DNA of 64,000 nucleotides from Azospirillum sp. SYSU D00513. Its GTDB lineage: Bacteria; Pseudomonadota; Alphaproteobacteria; Azospirillales; Azospirillaceae. Within the stretch, counting starts at the first letter, position 1, and each line of letters opens with the position of its first letter. The stretch spans positions 1-64,000 of the forward strand of contig NZ_JAFIQV010000010.1 of assembly GCF_017356015.1 (NCBI RefSeq), written 5' to 3'. Below, one piece after another: positions 36,321-45,102 of the stretch. The notes beneath the pieces were generated by a model. That model was given only the letters and a program-made list of their open reading frames with translations, was not told the origin of the DNA and made no database searches. Made by a program: the position numbers and the translations under genes.

Positions 36321-36884
36321 ATGTCCGTCATCCGCAAACTCCTGCCGGCCGAGCTGGCTCTGTACCGGGCGCACCTGCTGCGGCTGGACAAGGCGGACCG
36401 CTACGCCCGCTTCACGGGCACGACCTCCGACACGACCATCGTCCGGCATTGCGACGGGATCGACTGGAGCCGCACGCTGCTGATCGGGGCCTTCATCGGG
36501 GGCGAACTGCGCGGCGTGGTGGAGCTGTGCAGCGACCGGATGCTCTGGCCGGCGGACACCGAGCTGGCGATCAGCGTCGAGAAGCCCTTCCAGGAGATGG
36601 GGCTGGGCAGCGCGCTGGTGCGCCGCGCCCTGACCATCGCGCGCAACCGTTTCGCCAAGCGGCTGCATCTCTACTGCCTCGCCGAAAACCGGCGCATGCG
36701 GGCACTCGCCCGCAAGTTCGGCGGCCGGGCGGAGCAGGACGGCGGCGACGTCACCATCACCCTGGACCTGCCGCCCGCCAACCAGTTCTCGCTCGCGCTC
36801 GAGGCGCTGGAGGAGAGCGCCGGGGCGGTCGACAGCCTGCTGGGCCGCTGGCGGGCGGGGCGCCCGGATCTGGCGGCGGCCTGA
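36321..36884 (+). CDS. GNAT-family N-acetyltransferase
   Basis: 187 aa from the ATG at 36321, which fits the family start even though its ribosome-binding site is weak. The acetyl-CoA region is seen as VEKPFQEMGLGSALVRRALTIARN (about residues 82-105), a Q/R-x-x-G-x-G/A type loop. Upstream strands (LIGAFIGGELRGVVEL) and the later LYCLAENRRMRALARKFG complete the GNAT core. The substrate is unknown. It is convergent with clpP, with a shared terminator between them. Confidence 0.85.
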   Translation: MSVIRKLLPAELALYRAHLLRLDKADRYARFTGTTSDTTIVRHCDGIDWSRTLLIGAFIGGELRGVVELCSDRMLWPADTELAISVEKPFQEMGLGSALVRRALTIARNRFAKRLHLYCLAENRRMRALARKFGGRAEQDGGDVTITLDLPPANQFSLALEALEESAGAVDSLLGRWRAGRPDLAAA

Positions 36885-36920
36885 CGCAGCCATCGGCCGC
36901 CTGCAGGGAAAGCGCGCACG

Positions 36921-36952
36921 AAAAAGGCCCCTCTCCGGGGAGAGGGGCCTTT
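36921..36952. terminator. Bidirectional terminator between GNAT gene and clpP
   Basis: AAAGGCCCCTCTCC and GGAGAGGGGCCTTT form a perfect stem with A-run before and T-run after, so it can end transcripts from both sides. Confidence 0.85.
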
Positions 36953-36980
36953 CGCGTACCCGATGTGCCGGCGGGCGGGC

Positions 36981-37607
36981 TTACTTCAGCTCGTCCATGC
37001 CGTTGACGATCCGCGAGACGATGCCGTACTCGCGGGCCTCGTCGGCCATCATCCAGTAGTTCCGGTCGGTGTCCTTCGCGACCTTCTCGTAGGGCTGGCC
37101 GGTCTCGCGCGCGATGATCCGGTTCAGCCGCTCGCGCATGCGGATGATTTCCTTCGCCTCGATGGCGATGTCCGTTGCCCGGCCGCCCGTGCCGCCCAGC
37201 GGCTGGTGGATCAGGAAGCGGGTGTTCGGAAGGCAGACGCGGTTTTCCTTCTTCGCCGCCAGATAGATGTGGCAGCCCGCGCTGGCGACCCAGCCGGTGC
37301 CGAGCATCTTCACCTCGGGCTTGATGAAGCGGATCATGTCGTGGATGGTGTCGCCGGCCTCGACATGGCCGCCGGGCGAGTTCACGACCACCGTGATCGG
37401 GTCGTCGTTCTCATACGCCAGACCAAGCAGCTGGGCGGACACGGCCTGCGCCAGCTTCATGTTGATCTCGCCGAAGATCAGCACGACACGCGCCTTGAAG
37501 AGGTTCTGCTGCAGGGCAGCGAACGGAGGCGGGGCGCTTTCCTTCGACTTCTCCTCCGGCTCGCCTTCGGGCTCGTCGTCAAACCGGGTGTAACCGTCGT
37601 GCGCCAT
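36981..37607 (-). CDS. clpP: ATP-dependent Clp protease proteolytic subunit
   Basis: 208-aa serine peptidase of the ClpP family. The catalytic Ser109 is in GWVASAG, His134 in FLIHQPLGG, and the Asp lies in the KDTDRNYWM segment. VVVNSPGGHVEAG forms the oxyanion strand. It differs from housekeeping ClpP by an acidic N-terminal extension of about 30 residues (DDEPEGEPEEKSKE) and by GWVASAGCHIYL in place of the usual AASMGAFLL segment. No clpX or tig is adjacent, so it is probably a second, accessory ClpP paralogue (inference). Confidence 0.88.
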   Translation of the reverse strand: MAHDGYTRFDDEPEGEPEEKSKESAPPPFAALQQNLFKARVVLIFGEINMKLAQAVSAQLLGLAYENDDPITVVVNSPGGHVEAGDTIHDMIRFIKPEVKMLGTGWVASAGCHIYLAAKKENRVCLPNTRFLIHQPLGGTGGRATDIAIEAKEIIRMRERLNRIIARETGQPYEKVAKDTDRNYWMMADEAREYGIVSRIVNGMDELK

Positions 37608-37851
37608 CGTTGTTGGTCTCCTTGGTGTCGGACTTGAGCCGCACTGCGCCTCTCTCGCCTCTCCAGATAGCCCGTATTCGCTCCCCGTTCAACGGGCCGC
37701 AATGGGAAATCCGGGCACCGGATCGGCATAGGCCGCACCGTTCCGACCTGTTTCCAGGGCCTTTCCGGTCGCTCAAGGCCGATTGACAGCGCCGCCCGCC
37801 GCTCAGCATGCTGAAGCCCTGGTCAAGCTTCGCGGAAGTCGGGAGCGGGCG

Positions 37852-38706
37852 ATGGATGGATGCGGCGTCTCGGTCATCATCCCGGCCTTTCGGGCGCAGG
37901 ACACCATCGCCCGCGCGGTGCGGAGCCTGCTCGGCCAGAGCTGGACGGACTGGGAGGCGGTGATCGTCAGCGACGACGGCGCCGATTACCGGGCGATCCT
38001 GGACGCCGCCGGGCTATCGGACCCCAGGCTGGTCTTCACCGGAACGGGCCGGATCGGGGCGGGCGCCCCCGCCGCCCGCAACGCGGGGCTGCGCGTGGCG
38101 GGCAAGCCCCTGGTGGCGCCGCTCGACGCCGACGACCGCTACGAGCCGGACCGGCTGGCGGTGCTGGCGCCGCTGGCCGCGGCGGCGGGTGCGGCCGCCG
38201 ACAACGTCGCCGTGGTCCGCGACCGGGACGGGGCGCCGCTCTCCACCCTTTTCCCGGAGGGGCGGGGGATCGGGGAGCTGGACGCCGCCCGCTTCCTCGG
38301 CACCTCCGTGCCGATGTTCTTCATGGTCCGCCGCGACCTGACGCCCGGCTGGCCGGAGGACGTGAACTTCTGCGACGATGTCGCCTTCAACATCCGCGTG
38401 CTGGACCGGGTGGGGCGGCTGCCGCTCGCCCTGGCGCCGCTCTACGAGTACCGGCAGCGCGAGGGCTCCATCACCTTTTCGCCCGACAGCGGGGCGCGGG
38501 CGGAGGCCTGCTACCGCCATGTGCTGGACCGGCTCGACCGCGACGGATTCGGCCTGCGCGACGCGGACCTGCGCGCCCACTTCCGCGCGGCGATCGGGGC
38601 CAAGCGCGCGCTGAACGCCGCCTACGAGGCGGCCTTCCGGGCGGGGCGCTGCGCCAATTTCCAGGAATTCATCGCGCTGCAGGACGCCGCGCTGCCCGCC
38701 GGTTAG
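37852..38706 (+). CDS. Family 2 glycosyltransferase
   Basis: 284 aa from the ATG at 37852 after GGGAGCGGG. The GT-A fold is seen as VSVIIPAFRAQDTIARAVRSLLGQSW (N-terminal nucleotide-binding region), VIVSDDGAD, and the metal-binding LDADDRYEPDRL (DxD). An Asp in NFCDDVAFNIRVLDRV corresponds to the ED catalytic-base region. No membrane segment is seen. The acceptor is unknown. The next gene, a shrunken amidohydrolase, starts 38 bases downstream. Confidence 0.88.
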   Translation: MDGCGVSVIIPAFRAQDTIARAVRSLLGQSWTDWEAVIVSDDGADYRAILDAAGLSDPRLVFTGTGRIGAGAPAARNAGLRVAGKPLVAPLDADDRYEPDRLAVLAPLAAAAGAAADNVAVVRDRDGAPLSTLFPEGRGIGELDAARFLGTSVPMFFMVRRDLTPGWPEDVNFCDDVAFNIRVLDRVGRLPLALAPLYEYRQREGSITFSPDSGARAEACYRHVLDRLDRDGFGLRDADLRAHFRAAIGAKRALNAAYEAAFRAGRCANFQEFIALQDAALPAG

Positions 38707-38744
38707 GCGACCGGACGTCCCAGCCCCAACCACCGACCGAGCCC

Positions 38745-39101
38745 ATGCCGGATCCCTCTCTCACTCCGCCGCGCATTCCCGAAACCGGGCGCTACTGGTT
38801 GAAGCGCGTCCGCATCGACGCCGCCTTGCTCGATGCATCTGTCGCCGGGCTGGAGGCCGGTCCGGAAGGTGGCGGAACGGTGCTCGCCGACCTGCGCATC
38901 GAGGACGGGCGCATCCGCGCGGTGCTGCCGGCGGGGGAGGCGCCCTGCTGCGCGCCGGGACCGGAGATTCGCGGGGCGCGCGTCCGCCCCCTGGACCCGA
39001 TGGGTCGCATCGGGCCGGGCCAACTGGCCGACCTGATCATTGCGGACGCGGAAAGGACCTTGATCGAATTGCGCGCCGGTTTGCCGGTTTGCAACACGTG
39101 A
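38745..39101 (+). pseudogene. Internally deleted amidohydrolase (cytosine-deaminase-like), 118 codons
   Basis: The first 60 residues (for example GRYWLKRVRIDAALLD and LADLRIEDGRIRAVLPAG) look like the N-terminal beta-sandwich strands of cytosine-deaminase-type amidohydrolases. The end (GRIGPGQLADLIIADAERTLIELRAG) looks like the C-terminal strands of the same composite domain. The TIM barrel with the metal-binding HxH and the catalytic Asp, normally some 300 residues, is missing. The frame is intact, so it is either a deletion remnant or a small protein that kept only the sandwich domain. ATG at 38745; no strong ribosome-binding site. Confidence 0.5.
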
Positions 39102-39102
39102 C

Positions 39103-39122
39103 GCGACAGTTCGCCCTGTCGC
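39103..39122. terminator. Small hairpin after the amidohydrolase remnant
   Basis: GCGACAG and CTGTCGC (39103-39109 and 39116-39122) form a perfect stem with a TTCGCC loop directly after the stop codon. No U-run follows, so its role as a terminator is uncertain. Confidence 0.35.
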
Positions 39123-39146
39123 CCTCAACCTTCTCGACTCACGCGC

Positions 39147-39167
39147 TGAACTGAACGATACAGTTCA
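39147..39167. promoter_or_regulatory. Palindromic operator upstream of the RND efflux genes
   Basis: TGAACTG and CAGTTCA are perfect 7-base arms around AACGATA. The inner part ACTGAACGATACAGT is a 15-base pseudo-palindrome of the size bound by TetR/AcrR-type repressors. It lies 88 bases before the periplasmic adaptor gene. No regulator gene is adjacent. Confidence 0.55.
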
Positions 39168-39254
39168 CCTCACCGCCAGAAGAATCTTTCGCGCGGCGAA
39201 CATCAAACGTTCCGCGCGCCGCCGGCCCGCGGACCTCTGCTGGATGCCGGTCCC

Positions 39255-40409
39255 ATGCGCAGTCCCTTCCGCCTCCTCGTCATCGCCCTCCTGCTGGCGC
39301 TCGCCGGCGGGGGCTACTGGTATTTCGTCAAGCAGGGCGGGACCGTGGATGGCCTCGTCGCGGCCCTGAAGTCCGGCAAGCTGCCGCAGGCGGCTCCGGC
39401 GCCGGGCGGCGCGTCGAAGGGCGGGGCGCCAGGCGGCCCGCCGGGCGGCATGCCGCCGATGCCGGTCGAGGCCGCGCCGGTCAAGGTCGGCACGCTCGCC
39501 CGGACCATCACCGCCGTGGGCTCGCTGCTGTCCGAGGAATCGGTCATCATCCGGCCGGAGGTCGCCGGGCGCATCACCGCCATCGCCTTCCAGGAGGGCG
39601 AGCGCGTGACCAAGGGGACGGTGCTGCTGCGGCTGGACGACTCCATCGCCCGCGCCACCCTGGCACAGGCGCAGGCGGGCATCGCCTTTTCCCGCGCCGA
39701 GCTGAACCGTGCCGACGAGCTGTACCGGCAGCGTACGGGTGCCGCCCGCACGCGCGAGCAGGCCGCGGCCACCCTCCAGTCGGAGGAGGCCGCCGTGCAG
39801 CTCGCCCGGGCGCAGCTCGACAAGCTGACCGTGACGGCCCCCTTCGACGGGGTGCTGGGGCTGCGCAAGGTGTCCGTCGGCGACGTGGTCGAGGCCGGCA
39901 AGGCCATCGTGAACCTTGAGGCGATCGACAGGCTGAAGCTCGGTTTCCGGGTGCCGGAGCTGTATCTGGCGGCCGTCCGGCCGGGCCAGCCGCTCGCCGT
40001 GACGGTGGACGCCTTCCCCGGCCGCAGCTTCAAGGGCGAGGTCTACGCCATCGACCCTATGGTGGACGTGAACGGCCGCGCCGTGATGATCCGCGCCCGC
40101 GTCGACAACCCGGAAGGCAACCTCCGCCCCGGCCTGTTCGCGCGCGTGCAGCTGACGCTGAAGGTCGAGCAGGACGCCGTCACGGTGCCGGAGCAGGCGG
40201 TCTTCGCCTTCGGCAAGAAGCAGTTCGTCTACAAGGTGGTGGACGGCCGCGCCGCGCAGGTGGGGGTGACGCTGGGCGAGCGCCGCGACGCCGAGGTGGA
40301 GATCGTCGAGGGCCTGGCCCGCGGCGACGTCGTGGTGACCGCCGGCCAGATGAAGATCGGCGACGGCGCCCCGGTGATGGTGGTCAACGACAAGCCGGCC
40401 GGGAGCTGA
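39255..40409 (+). CDS. RND efflux periplasmic adaptor (HlyD/AcrA family)
   Basis: 384-aa membrane fusion protein linking the RND pump to an outer-membrane channel. One N-terminal hydrophobic segment (about residues 7-25) and a Gly/Pro-rich linker precede the lipoyl half-motif GSLLSEESVIIRPEVAGRITAIAFQEGERVTKG. A short helical hairpin (about residues 130-185) and the second lipoyl half VTAPFDGVLGLRKVSVGDVVEAG follow. The absence of a lipobox indicates a signal anchor instead of lipidation. The pump gene starts 4 bases after its stop. Confidence 0.93.
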   Translation: MRSPFRLLVIALLLALAGGGYWYFVKQGGTVDGLVAALKSGKLPQAAPAPGGASKGGAPGGPPGGMPPMPVEAAPVKVGTLARTITAVGSLLSEESVIIRPEVAGRITAIAFQEGERVTKGTVLLRLDDSIARATLAQAQAGIAFSRAELNRADELYRQRTGAARTREQAAATLQSEEAAVQLARAQLDKLTVTAPFDGVLGLRKVSVGDVVEAGKAIVNLEAIDRLKLGFRVPELYLAAVRPGQPLAVTVDAFPGRSFKGEVYAIDPMVDVNGRAVMIRARVDNPEGNLRPGLFARVQLTLKVEQDAVTVPEQAVFAFGKKQFVYKVVDGRAAQVGVTLGERRDAEVEIVEGLARGDVVVTAGQMKIGDGAPVMVVNDKPAGS

Positions 40410-40413
40410 CGCC

Positions 40414-43400
40414 ATGGTCCTTTCCGACACTTCGATCCGGCGGCCCGTCCTGGCGACGGTGATGAGCATCGCGATCATGCTCATCGGCTTCGTCTCCTAC
40501 CAGCGGCTCGCCGTGCGCGAGTACCCGAAGATCGACGAGCCGGTCGTGACGGTGGAGACGACCTACAAGGGCGCCTCGGCCGAGATCATCGAGAGCCAGG
40601 TCACCCAGCAGCTCGAGGACAGCCTCTCCGGCATCGAGGGCATCGACGTGATGTCCTCGATCAGCCGCGCGGAGAGGAGCCAGATCACGCTGCGCTTCCG
40701 CCTGGACCGCGACGTGGACGTGGCGGCCAGCGACGTGCGCGACCGCGTGGCCCGCGTGCGGTCCCTGATGCCGGACGAGATCGACGAGCCGGTCATCGCC
40801 AAGGTCGAGGCCGACGCCCAGCCGATCATCTATCTCGCCTTCTCCTCCGACCGGCATTCGCCGCTCGACGTGACGGACTTCGCCGACCGTTACGTGAAGG
40901 ACCGGCTCCAGAACCTGCCGGGCGTGGCCCAGGTGCGGATCTTCGGCGAGCGGCGCTTCGCCATGCGGCTCTGGCTCGACCCGCAGCGCATGGCCGCCTA
41001 CGGCGTCACCCCGCAGGATGTCGAGAACGCGCTGCGCCGCCAGAACGTCGAGATCCCCGCCGGCCGGGTGGAGAGCCGGGAGCGCGAGTTCACCGTCGTC
41101 TCCGAGACCGACCTGCGCACGCCCGAGGAGTTCGAGCGCATCATCCTGCGCGACGAGGGCGGCTATCTCGTGCGGTTGAGCGACGTCGGCCGCGCCGAGC
41201 TGGGTGCCCGGGACGAGCGGGTCAGCGCCCGCTTCATGGGCAAGGGCGCGGTCGCCATCGGCGTCATCAAGCAGTCCACCGCCAACCCGCTCGACGTGTC
41301 CAAGGCGGTGCAGGGTGCGGTTCCTGCGATCACCGCCGCCCTGCCGGAGGGCATGGGCGTGGATGTCGCCTACGACAGCTCGATCTTCATCGCCAAGTCC
41401 ATCGATTCGGTCTTCCACACGATCTTCGAGGCGATCCTGCTGGTCGTGGTGGTGATCTTCCTGTTCCTGCGCTCGCTGCGCGCGACGCTGGTGCCGCTCG
41501 TCACCATCCCCGTCTCGCTGATCGGCAGCTTCGCGCTGATGCAGATGATGGGCTTCTCCATCAACACGCTGACGCTGCTCGCCATGGTGCTGGCCATCGG
41601 CCTCGTCGTGGACGACGCCATCGTGATGCTGGAGAACATCTACCGCTACATCGAGGAGGGGATGCACCCCTTCCAGGCGGCGCTGAAGGGCTCGCGCGAG
41701 ATCGGCTTCGCCATCATCGCCATGACCATCACGCTGGCCGCCGTCTACGCGCCGATCGGCTTCATGACCGGGCGCACGGGGCGGCTCTTCTCCGAGTTCG
41801 CGCTGACCCTGGCCGGAGCGGTGATCGTGTCCGGCTTCGTGGCGCTGACCCTGTCGCCGATGATGTGCTCCAAGCTGCTGCGCCACCAGACGCAGCACGG
41901 CCGGCTCTACAACGCGGTGGAAGCTCTGCTGAACGGCATGACCGAGGGCTACCGCCGCCTGCTGCGCCTGTCCTTGCGCGCCCGCCCGCTGGTGCTGCTG
42001 GTCGGCATGGCCGTTGCCGGGGCGAGCTGGGTCCTGTTCGGCGGGCTGAAGTCCGAACTGTCCCCGGTCGAGGATCGCGGCACCATCATCGGCATCGCCA
42101 TCGCGCCGGAGGGCGCCACGCTCGACTACACCGAGCGCTACGGCAAGATGATGGAGGACATCTACCGGGGGGTCCCGGTGATCGAGAAGTTCTTCCAGGT
42201 CACCGGCTTCCCCGTCGTCAACCAGGGCATCAGCTTCGTCCGGCTGAAGGACTGGGACGAGCGGGAGGAGAAGCAGCAGCAGGTCACGGCCCAGCTCTTC
42301 CCGCGCATGTTCGGGATTCCCGGCATCCTCGGCTTCGTCACAAACCCGCCGTCGCTGGGGCAGAGCCCCATCGAGAAGCCCGTCAACTTCGTCATCCAGA
42401 CCTCGCTGCCCTACGAGCAGCTCCAGGGCATGGTGAACGGCATCCTGGCCGAGGCGAAGAGCTTCCCCGGCCTCGTCAACGTCGACACCGACCTGAAGCT
42501 GAACAAGCCGGAGCTGCGCATCACGCTCGACCGCGACAAGGCGGCCGACCTGGGCGTGGACGTGGACACGGTCGGCCGCACGCTGGAGACCTTCCTCGGC
42601 GGCCGGCAGGTGACCCGCTTCAAGCGCGATGGCAAGCAGTACGACGTGGTCGTGCAGGTCGCCGGCGTGGACCGCCGCAACCCCGGCGACATCGCGTCGA
42701 TCTATGTGCGGGGCGGTGCCGTGGCCGGCGGTGCCGCGCCGATGATCTCGCTCGCCAACCTCGTCCAGGTCGAGGAGCGGGTCTCGCCGAAGGAGCTGAA
42801 CCACTTCAACAAGCTGCGTTCGGCCACCATCACCGCGACACTGGCCCCCGGCACGGCGGTGGGCGAGGCGCTGGCCTTCCTCCAGGCGGCGGCGGACCGG
42901 ACCCTGCCGGCCACCGCCCAGACCGACTATGCCGGGCAGAGCCGCGAGTTCCGGGAATCGGCGACGGGGCTCTATTTCGTGTTCGTGCTGGCGCTGGCCT
43001 TCATCTATCTGGTCCTGGCGGCCCAGTTCGAGAGCTTCATCGACCCCTTCGTCATCATGCTGACGGTGCCGCTCTCCATGACCGGGGCGCTGGCGGCGCT
43101 GCACCTGACCGGGGGGACGATGAACGTGTACAGCCAGATCGGGCTGGTCACGCTGGTCGGGCTGATCACCAAGCACGGCATCCTGATCGTCGAGTTCGCC
43201 AACCAGATCCAGCGCGAGGGCACGGACATCCGCCGGGCGGTGGAGGAGGCGTCGGTCCTGCGGCTGCGCCCCATCCTGATGACCACCGGCGCCATGGTGC
43301 TGGGCGCCGTTCCGCTCGCCAACGCGGCGGGCGCGGGGGCGGAGAGCCGGCAGGCCATCGGCGCCGTGATCGTCGGCGGCATGCTGCTCGGCACCTTCCT

Positions 43401-43512
43401 GACGCTGTTCGTGGTGCCGACGGTCTACAGCTACATCGCGAAGAAGAAGCCGCTTCCCCCGGAGGAGGCGGAGGCCGGGATCGTCCATGGCGCTGCGCAT
43501 CCGGCCGAATAG
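40414..43512 (+). CDS. RND efflux pump (HAE1 family)
   Basis: 1032-aa inner-membrane proton-driven exporter with twelve membrane segments and two large periplasmic loops. IRRPVLATVMSIAIMLIGF is segment 1, and the proton-relay Asp pair is in LAIGLVVDDAIVMLENIYR (segment 4). The sequence NVEIPAGRVESREREFTV and the C-terminal ITKHGILIVEFANQIQREG (segments 10-11) are typical of HAE1 pumps such as MdtBC/MexF-like proteins. Length is normal. No outer-membrane factor gene follows, so a shared TolC is likely. The drug or metabolite exported is unknown. A 1038-codon antisense frame is a shadow. Confidence 0.96.
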   Translation: MVLSDTSIRRPVLATVMSIAIMLIGFVSYQRLAVREYPKIDEPVVTVETTYKGASAEIIESQVTQQLEDSLSGIEGIDVMSSISRAERSQITLRFRLDRDVDVAASDVRDRVARVRSLMPDEIDEPVIAKVEADAQPIIYLAFSSDRHSPLDVTDFADRYVKDRLQNLPGVAQVRIFGERRFAMRLWLDPQRMAAYGVTPQDVENALRRQNVEIPAGRVESREREFTVVSETDLRTPEEFERIILRDEGGYLVRLSDVGRAELGARDERVSARFMGKGAVAIGVIKQSTANPLDVSKAVQGAVPAITAALPEGMGVDVAYDSSIFIAKSIDSVFHTIFEAILLVVVVIFLFLRSLRATLVPLVTIPVSLIGSFALMQMMGFSINTLTLLAMVLAIGLVVDDAIVMLENIYRYIEEGMHPFQAALKGSREIGFAIIAMTITLAAVYAPIGFMTGRTGRLFSEFALTLAGAVIVSGFVALTLSPMMCSKLLRHQTQHGRLYNAVEALLNGMTEGYRRLLRLSLRARPLVLLVGMAVAGASWVLFGGLKSELSPVEDRGTIIGIAIAPEGATLDYTERYGKMMEDIYRGVPVIEKFFQVTGFPVVNQGISFVRLKDWDEREEKQQQVTAQLFPRMFGIPGILGFVTNPPSLGQSPIEKPVNFVIQTSLPYEQLQGMVNGILAEAKSFPGLVNVDTDLKLNKPELRITLDRDKAADLGVDVDTVGRTLETFLGGRQVTRFKRDGKQYDVVVQVAGVDRRNPGDIASIYVRGGAVAGGAAPMISLANLVQVEERVSPKELNHFNKLRSATITATLAPGTAVGEALAFLQAAADRTLPATAQTDYAGQSREFRESATGLYFVFVLALAFIYLVLAAQFESFIDPFVIMLTVPLSMTGALAALHLTGGTMNVYSQIGLVTLVGLITKHGILIVEFANQIQREGTDIRRAVEEASVLRLRPILMTTGAMVLGAVPLANAAGAGAESRQAIGAVIVGGMLLGTFLTLFVVPTVYSYIAKKKPLPPEEAEAGIVHGAAHPAE

Positions 43513-43648
43513 GCCGGGCCGAGGGGTTTGGGCCTGAGCGGGACGGGGCGGGCCTTGCCCCCGCCCGTCCCGTCATGGTTGCCGGAAGGTCTTTGCGGCG
43601 GCGCCTCCCCCCGCTACAAGGGAGCGGCTTTCTGCGGGAGACCGGTTC

Positions 43649-44428
43649 ATGGCGCTGCTCGACGACATTCATGAGAAAAAGCAGGCTCTGGACAATCTGC
43701 GGCCGCTGCCGGCAAAGGCCGTGCACGCGCTGGCCGACTGGTTCGAGCTTGAACTGACCGCCGCCTGCCTTCTGGTGGAGGGGGGCGACCTCACCCGCGA
43801 GGAGATCCAGACGGTGCTCCGCCGCGGCGTGGTGCTGCGCAACCGCCCGCCGCGCGTGCAGCAGCTCGTTCTCAACCACCGCCGCTCGCTGGAGCTTCTG
43901 GCGCGGCTGTCCTTCCAGCCGAACGGCGTGGTCACCGAGCGCACCATCACGGCCTTCCACGCGATGCTCCACCAGGGATTCGGCCGCACCGCCGGGCGCT
44001 ACCGCGAGGGACCGCTGAAGGAAGGCGGCGGGGGCGCCTCGCCCGATCCCGCCAAGCTGCGCGTCTCCATGTCCGCCCTGTCGGGCTGGCTGCGGCGGAC
44101 CGAGCCCGGCCCCGAGACGGCCTTCGAGGCGCACCACCGGCTGATGACCGTGCGCCCCTTCGACGAGGGCAACGCCAGCGTGGCGCTCCTCCTTTGCAAC
44201 CTGATCCTGAACCGCGCCGGCCATCCGCCGGTGGTCGTGCGGGCCGACGACGTGGAGGCCTACCGCGCCGCCACCGAGCGTGCCTGGTCCGTCGGCGACA
44301 AGCAGCCCTACCGCGAGCTGATGCTGCGCCTGCTCGACCAGAGCCTCGACGTCTGCCTCGTCGGCGCGGCGGAGGCGGCAGCCGAGCCGGACGCCAAGCC
44401 CGATGCCGGGTCTGGCGCGCCGGGCTGA
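43649..44428 (+). CDS. Fic-like protein with degenerate catalytic motif
   Basis: 259-aa protein resembling Fic/DOC AMP-transferases. An N-terminal helix with TAACLLVEGGDLT (about residues 37-49) matches the autoinhibitory S/TxxxE(G/N) segment, and TAGRYREGPL (about residues 114-123) matches the flap. The core motif reads RPFDEGNAS at 169-177 instead of HPFxxGNGR: the catalytic His is Arg, and the Gly and Arg that hold the ATP phosphates are Ala and Ser. AMP transfer is therefore unlikely. It may bind a partner or nucleotide only. The C-terminal Ala/Glu/Asp tail is low complexity. Confidence 0.75.
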   Translation: MALLDDIHEKKQALDNLRPLPAKAVHALADWFELELTAACLLVEGGDLTREEIQTVLRRGVVLRNRPPRVQQLVLNHRRSLELLARLSFQPNGVVTERTITAFHAMLHQGFGRTAGRYREGPLKEGGGGASPDPAKLRVSMSALSGWLRRTEPGPETAFEAHHRLMTVRPFDEGNASVALLLCNLILNRAGHPPVVVRADDVEAYRAATERAWSVGDKQPYRELMLRLLDQSLDVCLVGAAEAAAEPDAKPDAGSGAPG

Positions 44429-44454
44429 TCCCACATGTCCCACGGAGACCGACC

Positions 44455-45084
44455 ATGTATGTCCCGCCCGCCTTTCGGGAGGACCGGCTGCCGGTCCTCC
44501 ACGACGCCATCCGTCAGTCCCGCCTGGCTCATCTCGTCACCTTGGGCGGCGACGGGCTGGAGGCCAGCCACGTCCCGGTGATGCTCGACCCGGACCAGGG
44601 GGCATACGGCACCCTGCTCGGCCATCTCGCGCGCGGGAACCCGCAATGGCGCCGGGCGGCGCCCGAGACCCTGGCGCTCGCCATCGTCATGGGTCCCGAC
44701 GCCTATGTCTCCCCTTCCTGGTACGAGACCAAGCGGGAGACCGGCAAGGTGGTGCCGACCTGGAACTATGTGACCGTCCACGCCCACGGCAGCCTGGAGT
44801 TCTTCGACGATCCAGCGGAACTGCTGGCCGTCGTCTCGGCCCTGACGGACCGCCACGAAGCGGGGCGGCCCGATCCCTGGGCCGTGTCCGACGCGCCCGA
44901 GGAGTTCATCGCCGCGCAGCTGAAGGGCATCGTCGGCTTCCGCCTGCCGATTGCGCGCATCGAGGGCAAATGGAAGATGAGCCAGAACCGCAACGCCGCC
45001 GACCGTACGGGCGTGATCGTGGGGCTCGGCGGCGAGGGGGAGGCCGAAAGGGCCGTGGCGGCGCTGGTGCCCGGCGAGCCCTGA
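44455..45084 (+). CDS. FMN-binding PaiB-family protein
   Basis: 209 aa from the ATG at 44455 with GGAG upstream; the open frame reaches further into the Fic-like gene, but without support. The PaiB family (FMN-binding negative transcriptional regulator) is recognised from MYVPPAFREDRLPVLHDAI, VSPSWYETKRETGKVVPTWNYVTVHAHG and the C-terminal KGIVGFRLPIARIEGKWKMSQNR. It has a split beta-barrel flavin fold. Despite the family name no DNA-binding motif is visible, and it could be an oxidoreductase-like flavoprotein. Confidence 0.9.
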   Translation: MYVPPAFREDRLPVLHDAIRQSRLAHLVTLGGDGLEASHVPVMLDPDQGAYGTLLGHLARGNPQWRRAAPETLALAIVMGPDAYVSPSWYETKRETGKVVPTWNYVTVHAHGSLEFFDDPAELLAVVSALTDRHEAGRPDPWAVSDAPEEFIAAQLKGIVGFRLPIARIEGKWKMSQNRNAADRTGVIVGLGGEGEAERAVAALVPGEP

Positions 45085-45102
45085 CCGGACCGTTCCCGCG
45101 CC

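Noticed and set aside
40384..43500. 1038-codon open frame antisense to the RND pump gene, rich in His, Asp, Gly and Arg
   Set aside because: It mirrors the pump's codons and has no recognisable domain. High GC suppresses stop codons on the opposite strand, giving such shadows.
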